Source: Solirubrobacter ginsenosidimutans (GTDB lineage Bacteria > Actinomycetota > Thermoleophilia > Solirubrobacterales > Solirubrobacteraceae). Taken from it: a stretch of 64,000 nt of DNA. The stretch covers positions 62,001 to 126,000 of the forward strand of contig NZ_JAPDOD010000025.1 in assembly GCF_027587205.1 (NCBI RefSeq). Direction: 5' to 3'. Position numbers and translations under genes: made by a program. This document shows, piece after piece, positions 41,776-50,407 of this stretch (the stretch's first letter is position 1; each line of letters begins with the position of its first letter). The notes beneath the pieces were generated by a model. That model did not search any database. It was given only the letters and a program-made list of their open reading frames with translations, and was not told the origin of the DNA.

Positions 41776-43245
41776 ATGCTCCGCCGCACGCTCGCGCTCA
41801 GCGCCCTGACCCTTCTCGCCGCGGCGGCTCCCGCCGGCGCGGCCACCTTCGCTTCCGGCCTCAACCTGACGATGACGCCGTTCGCCGGCGAGTCCAACCA
41901 GTTGATCCTGGGGCTGACGACGTCCGGTGCCGACACCTTCTGGGTCGTCACGCGGGAGAACACCGGCGCCGCTCCGGTCAACGCGGGCTCCTCGTGTACG
42001 CAGGTGACCACGAACGCGCAGGTTCGCTGCGAGATCACCGGCATCGCGAGCCTCTCGCTCGGTGACGGCGACGACCGGGTGACCAAGACCGCGAACGGTC
42101 ACGGCGCGATCATCAACGGCGAGAGCGGGGCCGACACGCTGGTCGTGCGCGACACCGCCGCCGCCACGCTCAACGGCGGGCCCGACAATGACTATCTCGA
42201 GGCGGTCGGGCCGCTCGTGGACACCCTCAACGGCGACGCCGGCGACGATCAGCTCAGGGGTGGCGCGGGCGCCGACGTGATCAACGGCGGGCCGGGGAAC
42301 GACACCTTCCTCGTCGCGGGCGGGACGTGGACCGTGTCGCTCGACGACGTCGCCAACGACGGCGTCTCGCCGGTCGCCAACGTCCACTCCGACGTCGAGA
42401 ACATCACCGGCGACCAGTTCGGCGACACGCTCACCGGCAGCGCCGCGGCGAACGTGCTCAGGGGCGGAGGCGGCAACGACACACTCGACGGCAAGGGCGG
42501 CGCCGACCAGCTCTTCGGCGACGGCGGGAACGACACCATCAACGCCCGTGACGGGATCGCGGACACGATCGACTGCGGCGACGGTGCCGACAGTGTTGTC
42601 GCCGACGTCCAGGACGTTCTGAGCGGCTGCGAGACGGTGGCCTACGCGGACGCCGACGGCGACACGTTCGCGGCCAACGTCGACTGCGACGACGCGAACC
42701 CGGCGATCCACCCGGGCGCGATCGACCTCCCGGGCAACGGCGTCGACGAGGACTGCTCGGGCGCGGACACCCCCAAGCCCGAGGCCACCGCCACGCCGAC
42801 GCCCACCGCGACCGCGACGCCCGTCGCCACCGCGTCGCCCGCGGCGACCGCCACACCCGTCCCCACGCCCCACACCGCGTTTGCGGACGCGACGCCGACC
42901 CCTGCGCCCACCACCACCGCCGCGCCCACCCCGCTCGACTCGATCGTCACCGCGACCTTCAGCTTCGCCCGCAGGTACACGCTCTTCAACGACATCACGA
43001 TCCGCAACGCCCGCGCCGGCTCGACCATCCTCCTGCGCTGCACCGGCAAGGGCTGCCCGAAGTCCATCAAGCCGATCACCATCGCCCGCGACGCGGCCAA
43101 GCTCACGCTCAAGCGCCCGCTCGGCAAGGCCAAGCTCCGCGTCGGCACCCGCTTCGAGGTCCGCATCCAGCACCCCGGCAACACGACCGTCATCACCCGC
43201 TACACGGTCCGCCCCAACCGCGCCCCCGCCCGCAAGGACACCTAA
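41776..43245 (+). CDS. Secreted RTX-repeat and MopE-like calcium/metal-binding protein
   Basis: 489 aa. Signal peptide to about 23 (LAAAAPAGAAT). The middle (about 95-290) carries hemolysin-type nonapeptide-like repeats: GGPDNDYLE, GDAGDDQLRGGAGADVINGG, GGGGNDTLDGKGGADQLFGDG. A MopE/thrombospondin-3-like motif follows near 293-330 (DADGDTFAANVDCDDANP, NGVDEDCSGAD). A TPTPTATATP linker leads to a beta-rich C-terminal domain (about 390-489) with two Cys (LRCTGKGCPKS). Likely a calcium-stabilised surface or extracellular protein. Its TAA stop is the first part of the downstream palindromic element. Confidence 0.8.
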   Translation: MLRRTLALSALTLLAAAAPAGAATFASGLNLTMTPFAGESNQLILGLTTSGADTFWVVTRENTGAAPVNAGSSCTQVTTNAQVRCEITGIASLSLGDGDDRVTKTANGHGAIINGESGADTLVVRDTAAATLNGGPDNDYLEAVGPLVDTLNGDAGDDQLRGGAGADVINGGPGNDTFLVAGGTWTVSLDDVANDGVSPVANVHSDVENITGDQFGDTLTGSAAANVLRGGGGNDTLDGKGGADQLFGDGGNDTINARDGIADTIDCGDGADSVVADVQDVLSGCETVAYADADGDTFAANVDCDDANPAIHPGAIDLPGNGVDEDCSGADTPKPEATATPTPTATATPVATASPAATATPVPTPHTAFADATPTPAPTTTAAPTPLDSIVTATFSFARRYTLFNDITIRNARAGSTILLRCTGKGCPKSIKPITIARDAAKLTLKRPLGKAKLRVGTRFEVRIQHPGNTTVITRYTVRPNRAPARKDT

Positions 43246-43358
43246 ACCCCACCTAAGGGGCCAGACCCCTTAGGTTGCCTTTAGGTTGAAACGGCTCTGC
43301 GCCGGGCGTTCGGAACCTAAACGCGAGATAAGGGGCCAGACCCCTTAGGTGGGGTTTA
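43243..43358. mobile_element. Paired-palindrome (REP-like) element B
   Basis: 116-bp unit bounded by perfect 18-bp inverted repeats (TAAACCCCACCTAAGGGG at 43243-43260 and its complement at 43341-43358). Inside each end the arm pairs around CCAGA to form AAGGGG-CCAGA-CCCCTT palindromes (43252-43274 and 43329-43347). Interior AGATAA before the second palindrome is shared with element A. It fits exactly between the TAA of the RTX gene and the TAG of the minus-strand bPH2 gene. Confidence 0.7.
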
Positions 43359-43359
43359 A

Positions 43360-44772
43360 CTAGAGGGAAGACCAGGCGGCGTGGGCGTCGGATGCGTCGA
43401 GGTGGCGGATGCGGGCCGTGGTCTGCTTGCCGAAGGCGACCTCGAGGTCGGCGAGGTCGGCGCGGCGCTGGAGGAGGTTCTGCACGAGGGTGTGGGACTC
43501 GCGGTTGTGGGCGGGGGCGAGGACGGTGGTGCGGGCGAGGCGCATCGAGCGGATCGCGAGGCGGCCGTCCGCCAGGCGCCAGGCCGCGGCGCGCCAGCGC
43601 TCGTGGCCGTAGAGGAAGCCGAAGAGCACGCCCGCCAGCGCCGGCGGGCCGACCTCGAACCAGGCCGCGAAGGTGATGAACGCACCGAGCAGGGTGGGGA
43701 GGAGGATGTAGCGTCGCGCCGCACGGCGTGGCGGGGAGCTCAACCCGCGCGGATCGTCGGCCAGTTCCGGCAGGAACTCCTGCAGGAACGCGTCGACGTC
43801 GCGCAGCCGGACGAGCGGGAAGAGCGTGCGGGCGGCGGCCGCCTCGTCGGCGTAGCCGGTGATCTCGACGGTCAAGGTCGCCAGCCCGAACGGCCGGCGA
43901 AAGACGCCCTCGACCACCCGCACCGCCCGCACCCGCCCCACCGGCACGGTCGCCTCGGTGCGCTCGACCACACCCCGCCGGATCCGCAGTCGATCGCCGT
44001 CTCGCATCACGGTGAAGCCGCCGAACGCGACGACCGCGCCGAGCGTCGACAGCAGCCACGCGAGCAGCACGATGCCGATCACGGCGAGGACGATGACCAT
44101 CGTCGAGTGCGGGAGCGCGCGCACCGCCTCTTCGCCCTGGCGCTCGTTGCTGAACAGCTGCTGGACGACCTGGCTCGCCCCCGCCAGCACCGGCACGACG
44201 ATCCCCAGCTGTCCCGCCGTCAACGCCGCGATCGCGAGCTCGCGCCCGGCGAGCCGGCGCGTCGGCCGCTCCGGCTCGTCCTCGGCCGGCGCATCCGTGT
44301 GCGCGGCCTGAGGCCGCGCGGCCCGCAGCTCCTCGACCGCCGCGGGCGTGAGCGCCGGCAGCGAGATCTCGCCGCCCTTCGTACCCGCGCCCGTCTGGAC
44401 GTCGACCGCGTAGACGTTGAACAGCCGCTGCAGCGGGCCCTGGTGGATGTCGATCGCCTCGATCCGGTCCAGCCGGATGTCGGTGACCTTCTTCGACAGC
44501 GCGCCGGTCAGGTGGTGGATCGCCTCCGGCCCGATGTAGTAGCTCGTCGTCTGGTACTTGATCGCGCCGACCGTGACCGCGATCGCCAGGCCGATGGCGC
44601 CGTAGATCGCCGCCTGAAGCAGCGCGCGGGTGTCGAGCGAGCGGCCGAAGACCGTCACGGCGACGATGATGAGCACCGGGAAGAAGGCGTTCTTCAGCGC
44701 GTCGGCGGCGTAGATGACCAGCGCCGACGGGTGCAGCCGCCGCTCGTCAGGTCTCGACGTCGACTTGCTCAT
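43360..44772 (-). CDS. Membrane protein with two bPH2 domains (YdbT-like)
   Basis: 470 aa, related to B. subtilis YdbT. Two membrane helix pairs (about 18-65 and 175-250) each precede a bacterial Pleckstrin-homology-like domain: YYIGPEAIHHLTGALSKKVTDIRLDRIEAIDIHQG and FTVMRDGDRLRIRRGVVERTEATVPVGRVRAVRVVEG-type sequence. A third partial repeat lies near the C-terminus. Overlaps the upstream YdbS-like gene by 26 bp. In Bacillus the ydbST pair is linked to resistance to antimicrobial compounds; role here unknown. Confidence 0.85.
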   Translation of the reverse strand: MSKSTSRPDERRLHPSALVIYAADALKNAFFPVLIIVAVTVFGRSLDTRALLQAAIYGAIGLAIAVTVGAIKYQTTSYYIGPEAIHHLTGALSKKVTDIRLDRIEAIDIHQGPLQRLFNVYAVDVQTGAGTKGGEISLPALTPAAVEELRAARPQAAHTDAPAEDEPERPTRRLAGRELAIAALTAGQLGIVVPVLAGASQVVQQLFSNERQGEEAVRALPHSTMVIVLAVIGIVLLAWLLSTLGAVVAFGGFTVMRDGDRLRIRRGVVERTEATVPVGRVRAVRVVEGVFRRPFGLATLTVEITGYADEAAAARTLFPLVRLRDVDAFLQEFLPELADDPRGLSSPPRRAARRYILLPTLLGAFITFAAWFEVGPPALAGVLFGFLYGHERWRAAAWRLADGRLAIRSMRLARTTVLAPAHNRESHTLVQNLLQRRADLADLEVAFGKQTTARIRHLDASDAHAAWSSL

Positions 44773-45232
44773 CTTCGACCGCCGGCTCGGCGTCCTCGGT
44801 GCGGGCGAGGCCGGCGATCCGCGTGCGCAGCTCGTCGGCCTGCTGGGCGGGCAGCAGCGGGATCGTGTGGCTCCCCGCGGCGGTGTGGACGACGACCGTC
44901 GAGAGCGAGAAGACCTGCTCGAAGATCCCGCGCCGCGTGTCGACGTGCTGGACGCGGATCCACGGCACCAGCGTGCGCCGGATCGCGACCGTCCCGTGCT
45001 GGATGTCGATGCCCTCGTCCCCGATGTCCCAGCGCCAGCGCGCCCAGCGCAGCCGCGGCACGCCGATCCCCGCCGCGATCCCGACCACCAGCGGGATCAG
45101 GAACCAGGGACCGACGCCGGCGGTGATCGTCACGACGATGCCGGCGATCGTCAGCGCGCCCCAGAACAGCACCTGCTGCAGGAGCCAGACCCGGCGGGCG
45201 ACGGGGGAGAGGCGGCGTGATGGGGCGCTCAT
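44747..45232 (-). CDS. Membrane protein with one bPH2 domain (YdbS-like)
   Basis: 161 aa from ATG 45232 (MSAPSRRLSPVARRVWLLQQ). Two transmembrane helices (about 20-65) are followed by a bPH2 domain (WRWDIGDEGIDIQHGTVAIRRTLVPWIRVQHVDTRRG, then FSLSTVVVHTAAG), and an acidic C-terminus. The WIRVQHVDT motif is diagnostic. It lies between an ArsA-like ATPase gene (ATGA overlap) and the YdbT-like gene, and probably forms a complex with the latter. Confidence 0.85.
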   Translation of the reverse strand: MSAPSRRLSPVARRVWLLQQVLFWGALTIAGIVVTITAGVGPWFLIPLVVGIAAGIGVPRLRWARWRWDIGDEGIDIQHGTVAIRRTLVPWIRVQHVDTRRGIFEQVFSLSTVVVHTAAGSHTIPLLPAQQADELRTRIAGLARTEDAEPAVEDEQVDVET

Positions 45233-46158
45233 GCCAGCTCGGCGGCGAGGTGCTCGTAGTGGGTGAGCTCGAGCTCGGACTCGAAGACGAACGGCAGCGG
45301 CGTGATCGGGGCGTCGGTCGCCGCCTCCAGGCGCCGGACGTGGGCGCGCTGGGCCTTGACGCGCTCGTGCGCTGCCAGCGCCGCTCGCACCGCGCCGAGG
45401 TCGCCGACCGAGTGCCCGTCGCGGGTCGCAGCGCGCAACTTGGTCACGTCGGAGGAGGAGAAGCGCTCGGGCCACATCGCGTTCATGACGATCGCGTCCA
45501 GGCCGAGCCCGACCGCGTCGCGAAGCCGGCGCTCGAGGTCGATCGTCTCGTTGACCGGCATCTCCTCCGGAAGCGCGACGGCGACATAGCCCGTACGCGC
45601 CGGGTCCGCGAGCATCTCGGACACCTTGGTCGCCTGCCGGCGGATCGGGCCGACGCGCGCAATTTCCCCGAACGTGCGCGGCGTGGTGAGCATCCCGATG
45701 CCGTGGCCGGAGGCGGGCGCGTCGACCACCACGAGGTCGTAGCGGCGGTTGTGCTTGTCCCAGCGCTGCGGCTGCGCGAGCTCCCAGACCTTGGCGATCG
45801 TGATCAGCTCCTTGGCGCCCGGCGCGGCCGCGACGAAGTACTGAAACGCGTGCGAATGACCCAGGATCCGCCCTGCAGGGCCGCCGCCGAGCTGTTTGCC
45901 CAGCCACTCCTCGAGCGCGCGCTGCGGGTCGATGGTGATCGCCCACAGGTCCTTGGCGAGCTCGACCTCCTGCTCCGGGCGCACCCCTTGGCGCGCGAAC
46001 GCGCGCGACATCCGGTCCTGCTCGGAGACCTCGCAGACGATCGTCCGGCGTCCGGTCCGCGCGGCCGCCAGCCCCAGCGCCGCGGCGACCGTCGTCTTGC
46101 CGACTCCGCCCTTGCCCGTCACGTAGAGCACCGCGCGATCGCGGAGCAGTGCGTCCAT
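45229..46158 (-). CDS. ArsA/GET3-like anion-transport-type ATPase
   Basis: 309 aa from ATG 46158. P-loop TGKGGVGKTTVA at 14-25 with the signature Lys of the SIMIBI family; switch regions VVVDAPASGHGIGM and ITIDPQRALEEWLG. Actinobacterial proteins of this kind occur without ars genes, and no arsenic genes are nearby, so a membrane protein targeting or unknown role is more likely than arsenite export. In an operon with the two bPH2 membrane proteins. The divergent phytoene synthase gene starts only 20 bp away. Confidence 0.85.
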   Translation of the reverse strand: MDALLRDRAVLYVTGKGGVGKTTVAAALGLAAARTGRRTIVCEVSEQDRMSRAFARQGVRPEQEVELAKDLWAITIDPQRALEEWLGKQLGGGPAGRILGHSHAFQYFVAAAPGAKELITIAKVWELAQPQRWDKHNRRYDLVVVDAPASGHGIGMLTTPRTFGEIARVGPIRRQATKVSEMLADPARTGYVAVALPEEMPVNETIDLERRLRDAVGLGLDAIVMNAMWPERFSSSDVTKLRAATRDGHSVGDLGAVRAALAAHERVKAQRAHVRRLEAATDAPITPLPFVFESELELTHYEHLAAELA

Positions 46159-46178
46159 TGCAGTCACCCTAGGACACA

Positions 46179-47030
46179 ATGCGGATCATGGACGCGGCGC
46201 TGAGAGAGGGGTACGAGACGTCGCGGCGGATGCAACGCCGCCACGATCCCACGTACTACTTCGCGACGCGCCGCCTCCCCGCCGAGATCCGTCCTGCCAC
46301 ACACGCGCTCTACGGCTACGTGCGCACGGCCGATCAGATCGTCGACGGCCCGCGCCGCCCGGCCACGCCGGACGGCCGTCGTGCGGCGCTTGACGCCTGG
46401 GAGGCCGAGCTGGAGGCGGGCGAGACGTCCTGCCAGCCGATCGTGCGCGCCCTCACCGACGCCGCCGCCCGCCACCGCCTCCCGCTGGGCGAGCTGCGCA
46501 CCTACATGCGCTCGATGCGGATCGACTGCGCGCCGGTGCGGATCGCCAGCTGGGACGACCTCGTCGCCTACATGGACGGCTCCGCGGGCTCGGTCGGGCG
46601 GATCATGGCCTCGCTGCTCGGCGTGCCCGCGCGTCATCACTCCGACCTCGGCCGGCTCGGGCTCGCCTTCCAGCTGGCCAACTTCATCCGCGACGTGCGC
46701 GAGGACGCGACGCTGGACCGCGTCTACCTGCCCGCCGAGGATCGCGACCGCTTCGGCGTCACCGAGCAGGACTTGCGCGCCGAGCACGCGACGCCGGCCG
46801 TGCGCGCGCTGGTGGCGCACGAGGTCGAGCGGGCGCGCGGGCTGTTCGCGGGAGCGCGACCGGCGATCGCGTCGGCTCCCGCCTCGGTGCGTCCGGGCAT
46901 GAAGCTGGCGACGGGGCTCTACAGCCGCATGCTCGACCGCGTCGAGGCGACAGGCTTCGACGTCCTCGGCCGCGAGACCGGCGTGCGCGTGTGGCACATC
47001 CCGGGCGCGGCGCTCGAGGCGCTCCGATGA
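46179..47030 (+). CDS. Phytoene/squalene synthase family protein
   Basis: 283 aa head-to-head prenyl synthase. First aspartate motif ADQIVD (YGYVRTADQIVDG), second RDVRED within NFIRDVREDATLDRVYLP; both DxxxD motifs are intact. The family makes phytoene (C40) or squalene/dehydrosqualene (C30), and the sequence alone does not decide between them. ATG 46179 or ATG 46188 as start. A geranylgeranyl-reductase-like flavoprotein follows 49 bp later, which suggests a linked isoprenoid path. Confidence 0.87.
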   Translation: MRIMDAALREGYETSRRMQRRHDPTYYFATRRLPAEIRPATHALYGYVRTADQIVDGPRRPATPDGRRAALDAWEAELEAGETSCQPIVRALTDAAARHRLPLGELRTYMRSMRIDCAPVRIASWDDLVAYMDGSAGSVGRIMASLLGVPARHHSDLGRLGLAFQLANFIRDVREDATLDRVYLPAEDRDRFGVTEQDLRAEHATPAVRALVAHEVERARGLFAGARPAIASAPASVRPGMKLATGLYSRMLDRVEATGFDVLGRETGVRVWHIPGAALEALR

Positions 47031-47034
47031 CCGC

Positions 47035-47077
47035 GAGCGTCGAGTTTCTCGCGCTGTACTCGCGAAAGTCGACGCTC
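47035..47077 (+). other. Hairpin before the flavoprotein start
   Basis: GAGCGTCGA (47035-47043) pairs with TCGACGCTC (47069-47077), and TTTC with GAAA further in. The right arm ends two bases before the GTG at 47080, so the structure could weaken translation initiation or act as an intercistronic terminator. No T run. Confidence 0.45.
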
Positions 47078-47079
47078 AC

Positions 47080-48177
47080 GTGACCCAGCGCGCGACTCTC
47101 CGCGGCGCCGCGCGCACCGACATCTCCCAGCGCGCCGACGTCCTGATCTGCGGCGCGAGCTTCGCCGGCCTCGCGGTCGCGCGGGAGCTCAAGGGCTCCG
47201 GCGCCGACGTGCTCGTCGTCGACCGCTACGAGATCGGCGAGCGCGCCACCTCGGCCTGCGCGGCGCCCACGCCGTGGCTGCACGCGATGGGCGTGCAGAG
47301 CGCGATCCGGCAGGAGATCCCCTGCATGGCCTTCCACACGCCCCACGGCTCCGCCCGCTTCCGTCTGCCGTGGAGTTGGTCGAGCTTCGACTACAAGCAA
47401 CTCTGTCACGCCCTCTACGAGCAGACCGACGCCCGCTTCGAGATCGCGAAGGTCGAAGCGAGAGACGGCGACACGGTCATCACGGACCGTGGGAACCTGA
47501 GCAGCCCGCTGATTGTCGACGCCCTCGGCTGGAGGCGCGTCCTCGGCCCCGGCGCCAACGTGCAGCCGCCCGCTGCCGCGATCAGCCGCGGCCTCGAGGT
47601 CCACCCGCATGGCGCCTCGACCGACCTCGACATCTGGATCGATCGCAGCCTGATCCGCCACGGGTACGCCTGGTCGGTGCCCGCCGACGGGGAGCAGCGG
47701 ATCGGCGTCGGCTCCTACCAGCCGCGCGACCACGTCAAGGAGCCGACGAAGGACATCACCCGCCGCCTGGCCCGCGACGCCGTCCGCTACCAGGGCAACT
47801 GGTTCCCGCACAAGCTGCGCCCCGCCGCGCAGGACGGCGTGTTCTTCGCCGGCGACAGCGCCGGCCACTGCCTGCCGCTGTCGGGCGAGGGCATCCGCAC
47901 CGCGTTCTACTTCGGCATCGCGGCGGGCCGCGAGCTCAGGGCGGTCATCGACGAGACCAAGACCAGGGAAGAGGCGCTGCACGACTACGGCGCCTTCTCG
48001 CACGCCCACAAACCCGCCTTCACCTACGCGCTCGCGCTGCAACGAGCGATTCCCCGCCTCCCGCCCCGCGCGCTCACCGCGCTGCTGGCCCTGATGGGCC
48101 GCGAACGCCCGTGCCGGCGGGCGTTTGACTGGTACCTGCGCGTGGCCTCACCCGCCTTCGCGGACGCGCCTCGCTGA
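47080..48177 (+). CDS. FAD-dependent oxidoreductase, geranylgeranyl-reductase-like
   Basis: 365 aa flavoprotein. The FAD dinucleotide loop is VLICGASFAGLAVARELKGSGADVLVVD (Gly-x-Ser-x-x-Gly instead of GxGxxG), the second FAD motif is FFAGDSAGHCLPLSGEGIRTAFYFG. In between, DGEQRIGVGSYQ fits the GGR family. Such enzymes reduce or oxidise prenyl chains, and the neighbouring phytoene/squalene synthase supports an isoprenoid substrate. GTG start lies right after a hairpin. The C-terminal helical part (about 290-365) is normal. Confidence 0.83.
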   Translation: MTQRATLRGAARTDISQRADVLICGASFAGLAVARELKGSGADVLVVDRYEIGERATSACAAPTPWLHAMGVQSAIRQEIPCMAFHTPHGSARFRLPWSWSSFDYKQLCHALYEQTDARFEIAKVEARDGDTVITDRGNLSSPLIVDALGWRRVLGPGANVQPPAAAISRGLEVHPHGASTDLDIWIDRSLIRHGYAWSVPADGEQRIGVGSYQPRDHVKEPTKDITRRLARDAVRYQGNWFPHKLRPAAQDGVFFAGDSAGHCLPLSGEGIRTAFYFGIAAGRELRAVIDETKTREEALHDYGAFSHAHKPAFTYALALQRAIPRLPPRALTALLALMGRERPCRRAFDWYLRVASPAFADAPR

Positions 48178-48262
48178 GTCCCCGTACTTCCTCCCGGCAG
48201 CGTCGGCCGGCTGACGGTCCACCTTTCAGTCGGTGGAGAATCGGCCGATCAATGGAGAAGTC

Positions 48263-49639
48263 TTGCCCACGCTCGTATTCAACGCCGCACCGGGGTACGA
48301 CGCCCTCACCGGGCTCCCGGATCGCGCCGCGTTTCTGGCTTCGCTGCGGGCCGCCGCCGACTCCGGCGAGGCGATCGCGGTCCTCTTCCTGGACCTGGAC
48401 GACTTCAAGGTCGTCAACGACGGGTTCGGGCATGAGGCAGGCGACCGGCTGCTGATCCAGGTCGCCCAGCGGCTCCAGACCGCGGTCCGCGAGACCGACC
48501 TCGTCGCCCGCCTCGGCGGCGACGAGTTCACCGTGCTGTGCGTCGGCCTCGAGGACCAGTCGCAGGCCACGATCACCGCCGGCCGCATCCGCGCCGCCCT
48601 CTCGGCGCCGTTCGACGTCGCCGGCCAGCGCCGCCACGTGCGGGTGAGTATCGGCTGCCGTCTCGCGGCGCCCGGGGAGGCCGACGCCGAAGCGCTGCTG
48701 CGCGACGCCGACTCCGCCATGTACCAGGCCAAGGAGAGCGGGAAGGACCGCGTCGAGCTCTTCAGCGACGCCACCCGCGCCCGCCTGCTGCGCCGGATCG
48801 AGGTCGAGCAGCTGCTCAGGGCCGCGCTCGAGGAAGGGCTGCTCGAGGTCCATTACCAGCCGCAGGTCGACGTCTCGACCGGTCGCCTCGTGGGCGTCGA
48901 GGCGCTCGCGCGCTGGAGCGAGGCCTCGCCCGCCGAGTTCATCCCGGTGGCGGAGGAGACCGGACTGATCGGCCCGCTCGGCGCGTGGGTGCTCGCCACC
49001 GCCACCCGCGACCTGGCCGGCTGGCACGCCCGGGGCCTGACGCCGCTCACGGTCACCGTCAACGTCTCGACCCGCCAGCTCGAGGATCCCGACTTCCCGA
49101 TCGTCGTCGCCACCGCGCTCGCGACCGCCGACCTCGCGCCCGAGTGCCTGTGCCTCGAGCTGACCGAGTCGGCGCTGATGGGCGCGGGCGACGCGTCGCT
49201 GCACTGCCTGCGAATGCTCAAGGACCTCGGGATCTACGTCGGGATCGACGACTTCGGCACGGGCCACTCCTCGCTCGCCCGCCTGAAGTCGCTGCCGGTG
49301 GAGGTCCTGAAGGTCGACCGCTCGTTCATCGACGGCCTCGGCACCGAGCCCGAGGACTCGGCGATCGTCCACGCGATCCTCTCGCTCGCGCACGCCCTCG
49401 GCCTGCACGTGATCGCCGAAGGCGTCGAGACCCCGCTGCAGGCGCACCAGCTCGCCGCGCTCGGCTGCGGCGTCGCGCAGGGCTTCCTGTGGTCCCCCGC
49501 CGTGCCCGCCGACCAGATTCCCGCGCAGGCGGAGATCGGCACCGGCGCGCGCCCGCGGATGAACCGCCACCGAGGCGAGCGCAGCCTGGTGCTGGAGATG
49601 ATGCACCAGATCGGGATCGTCAAAGAGGCGCGCTCGTGA
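48263..49639 (+). CDS. GGDEF-EAL dual-domain c-di-GMP protein
   Basis: 458 aa from TTG 48263 with GGAG at 5-bp spacing; GTG 48233 would add ten residues but has no ribosome site. GGDEF domain (about 13-175): LDLDDFKVVND, ARLGGDEF intact, and an inhibitory I-site RETD five residues upstream. EAL domain (about 185-440): VEALARW, VNVSTRQL, ELTES, IDDFGTGHSSL, KVDRSFI, AEGVE and AQGF are all kept, so phosphodiesterase activity is likely. No sensor or membrane segment of its own; it is coupled by GTGA to a membrane protein gene that could provide one. Confidence 0.92.
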   Translation: MPTLVFNAAPGYDALTGLPDRAAFLASLRAAADSGEAIAVLFLDLDDFKVVNDGFGHEAGDRLLIQVAQRLQTAVRETDLVARLGGDEFTVLCVGLEDQSQATITAGRIRAALSAPFDVAGQRRHVRVSIGCRLAAPGEADAEALLRDADSAMYQAKESGKDRVELFSDATRARLLRRIEVEQLLRAALEEGLLEVHYQPQVDVSTGRLVGVEALARWSEASPAEFIPVAEETGLIGPLGAWVLATATRDLAGWHARGLTPLTVTVNVSTRQLEDPDFPIVVATALATADLAPECLCLELTESALMGAGDASLHCLRMLKDLGIYVGIDDFGTGHSSLARLKSLPVEVLKVDRSFIDGLGTEPEDSAIVHAILSLAHALGLHVIAEGVETPLQAHQLAALGCGVAQGFLWSPAVPADQIPAQAEIGTGARPRMNRHRGERSLVLEMMHQIGIVKEARS

Positions 49640-50393
49640 TCGGGCTCCTCGCGCTCGCGACCGGGCTCGCGTACACCGCGCTCGGCGTGATCACCGTCTA
49701 CGAGCTGATCCGCTACCGCCGCGACCGCGGCTTCTCGCACTTCGGCCTCTCCTTCGCCGTGATGGCGTTCACCTGCGGCCCGCACCACCTGGTCCACGCG
49801 TACCGCCACCTGGTCCTGCATGAGCCGGGGCACGGACCGATGCTGGCGGCGATGGCGCTCGGAGCGGCGCCGGCGGTGGTCTTCATCGCGCTGCGCCTGG
49901 AGGCGACGTTCGGCGGCCGCGGCGATCGCCTGATCCGCAACAACCCGGTCTTCGCCACGGTGCCGCCGCTGAGCTCGCGGTCGCGGGGGCGACCCTGTGG
50001 GAGGCGTTCAGCCACGCCGCGAGGATGGACGTCGACCTGCGCTCGCTCGTCCCGAACATCGTGCTGTTCGTCAACTACGCGCTGGTCGGCTACTTCACGG
50101 CCCGCACGCAACTCGCCCGCCGTCCGCTGCTCGACGGCTGGTCGCTCTCGGGCGTCGCGATGAGCGGCGTGTTCTTCACGTGCTCGATCTCGCACCTGGT
50201 CGCGGGAGTGGTGACCGGTTCGAACCCGGCCGGCGTGATCTTCGACAACGTCGGCGTGCCCGCGTCGATCTACTTCATGTGGGCGGTTTACCGCCTGCAC
50301 CGCGATTCCGAGCGGGATTGGAACCGCCGGCCGCTGGTCGGTCGCGCCTCCCCGCTGGGTCGTCGCTCTCCCTGGGCAGAAGCGAACTCCTAA
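49636..50393 (+). pseudogene. Multi-spanning membrane protein gene, apparently frameshifted
   Basis: GTG 49636 overlaps the GGDEF-EAL stop. The first frame encodes hydrophobic helices (LLALATGLAYTALGVITVYEL; MAFTCGPHHLVHAYRHLVLH; AAMALGAAPAVVFIALRLEAT) to about VFATVPPL, then turns Arg-rich. From about 49970 the -1 frame continues the membrane protein ([52 protein letters not shown]) to the stop at 50393. Joined, they make about 252 aa with six or seven helices and a His-rich loop. A one-base loss between about 49960 and 49989 (a GCC/GCG tract and a G5 run lie here) explains it. Sequencing error, a real mutation or programmed shift are all open. Confidence 0.7.
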
Positions 50394-50407
50394 ACTCCCC
50401 GCTCCTG

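Noticed and set aside
45229..46158. Arsenite efflux ATPase ArsA
   Set aside because: No arsB, arsR or arsC nearby, and only one ATPase half; kept as ArsA/GET3-like of unknown role.
48178..48262. Possible c-di-GMP riboswitch before the GGDEF-EAL gene
   Set aside because: Only a weak TCCACC/GGTGGA pairing is visible and none of the conserved riboswitch elements.
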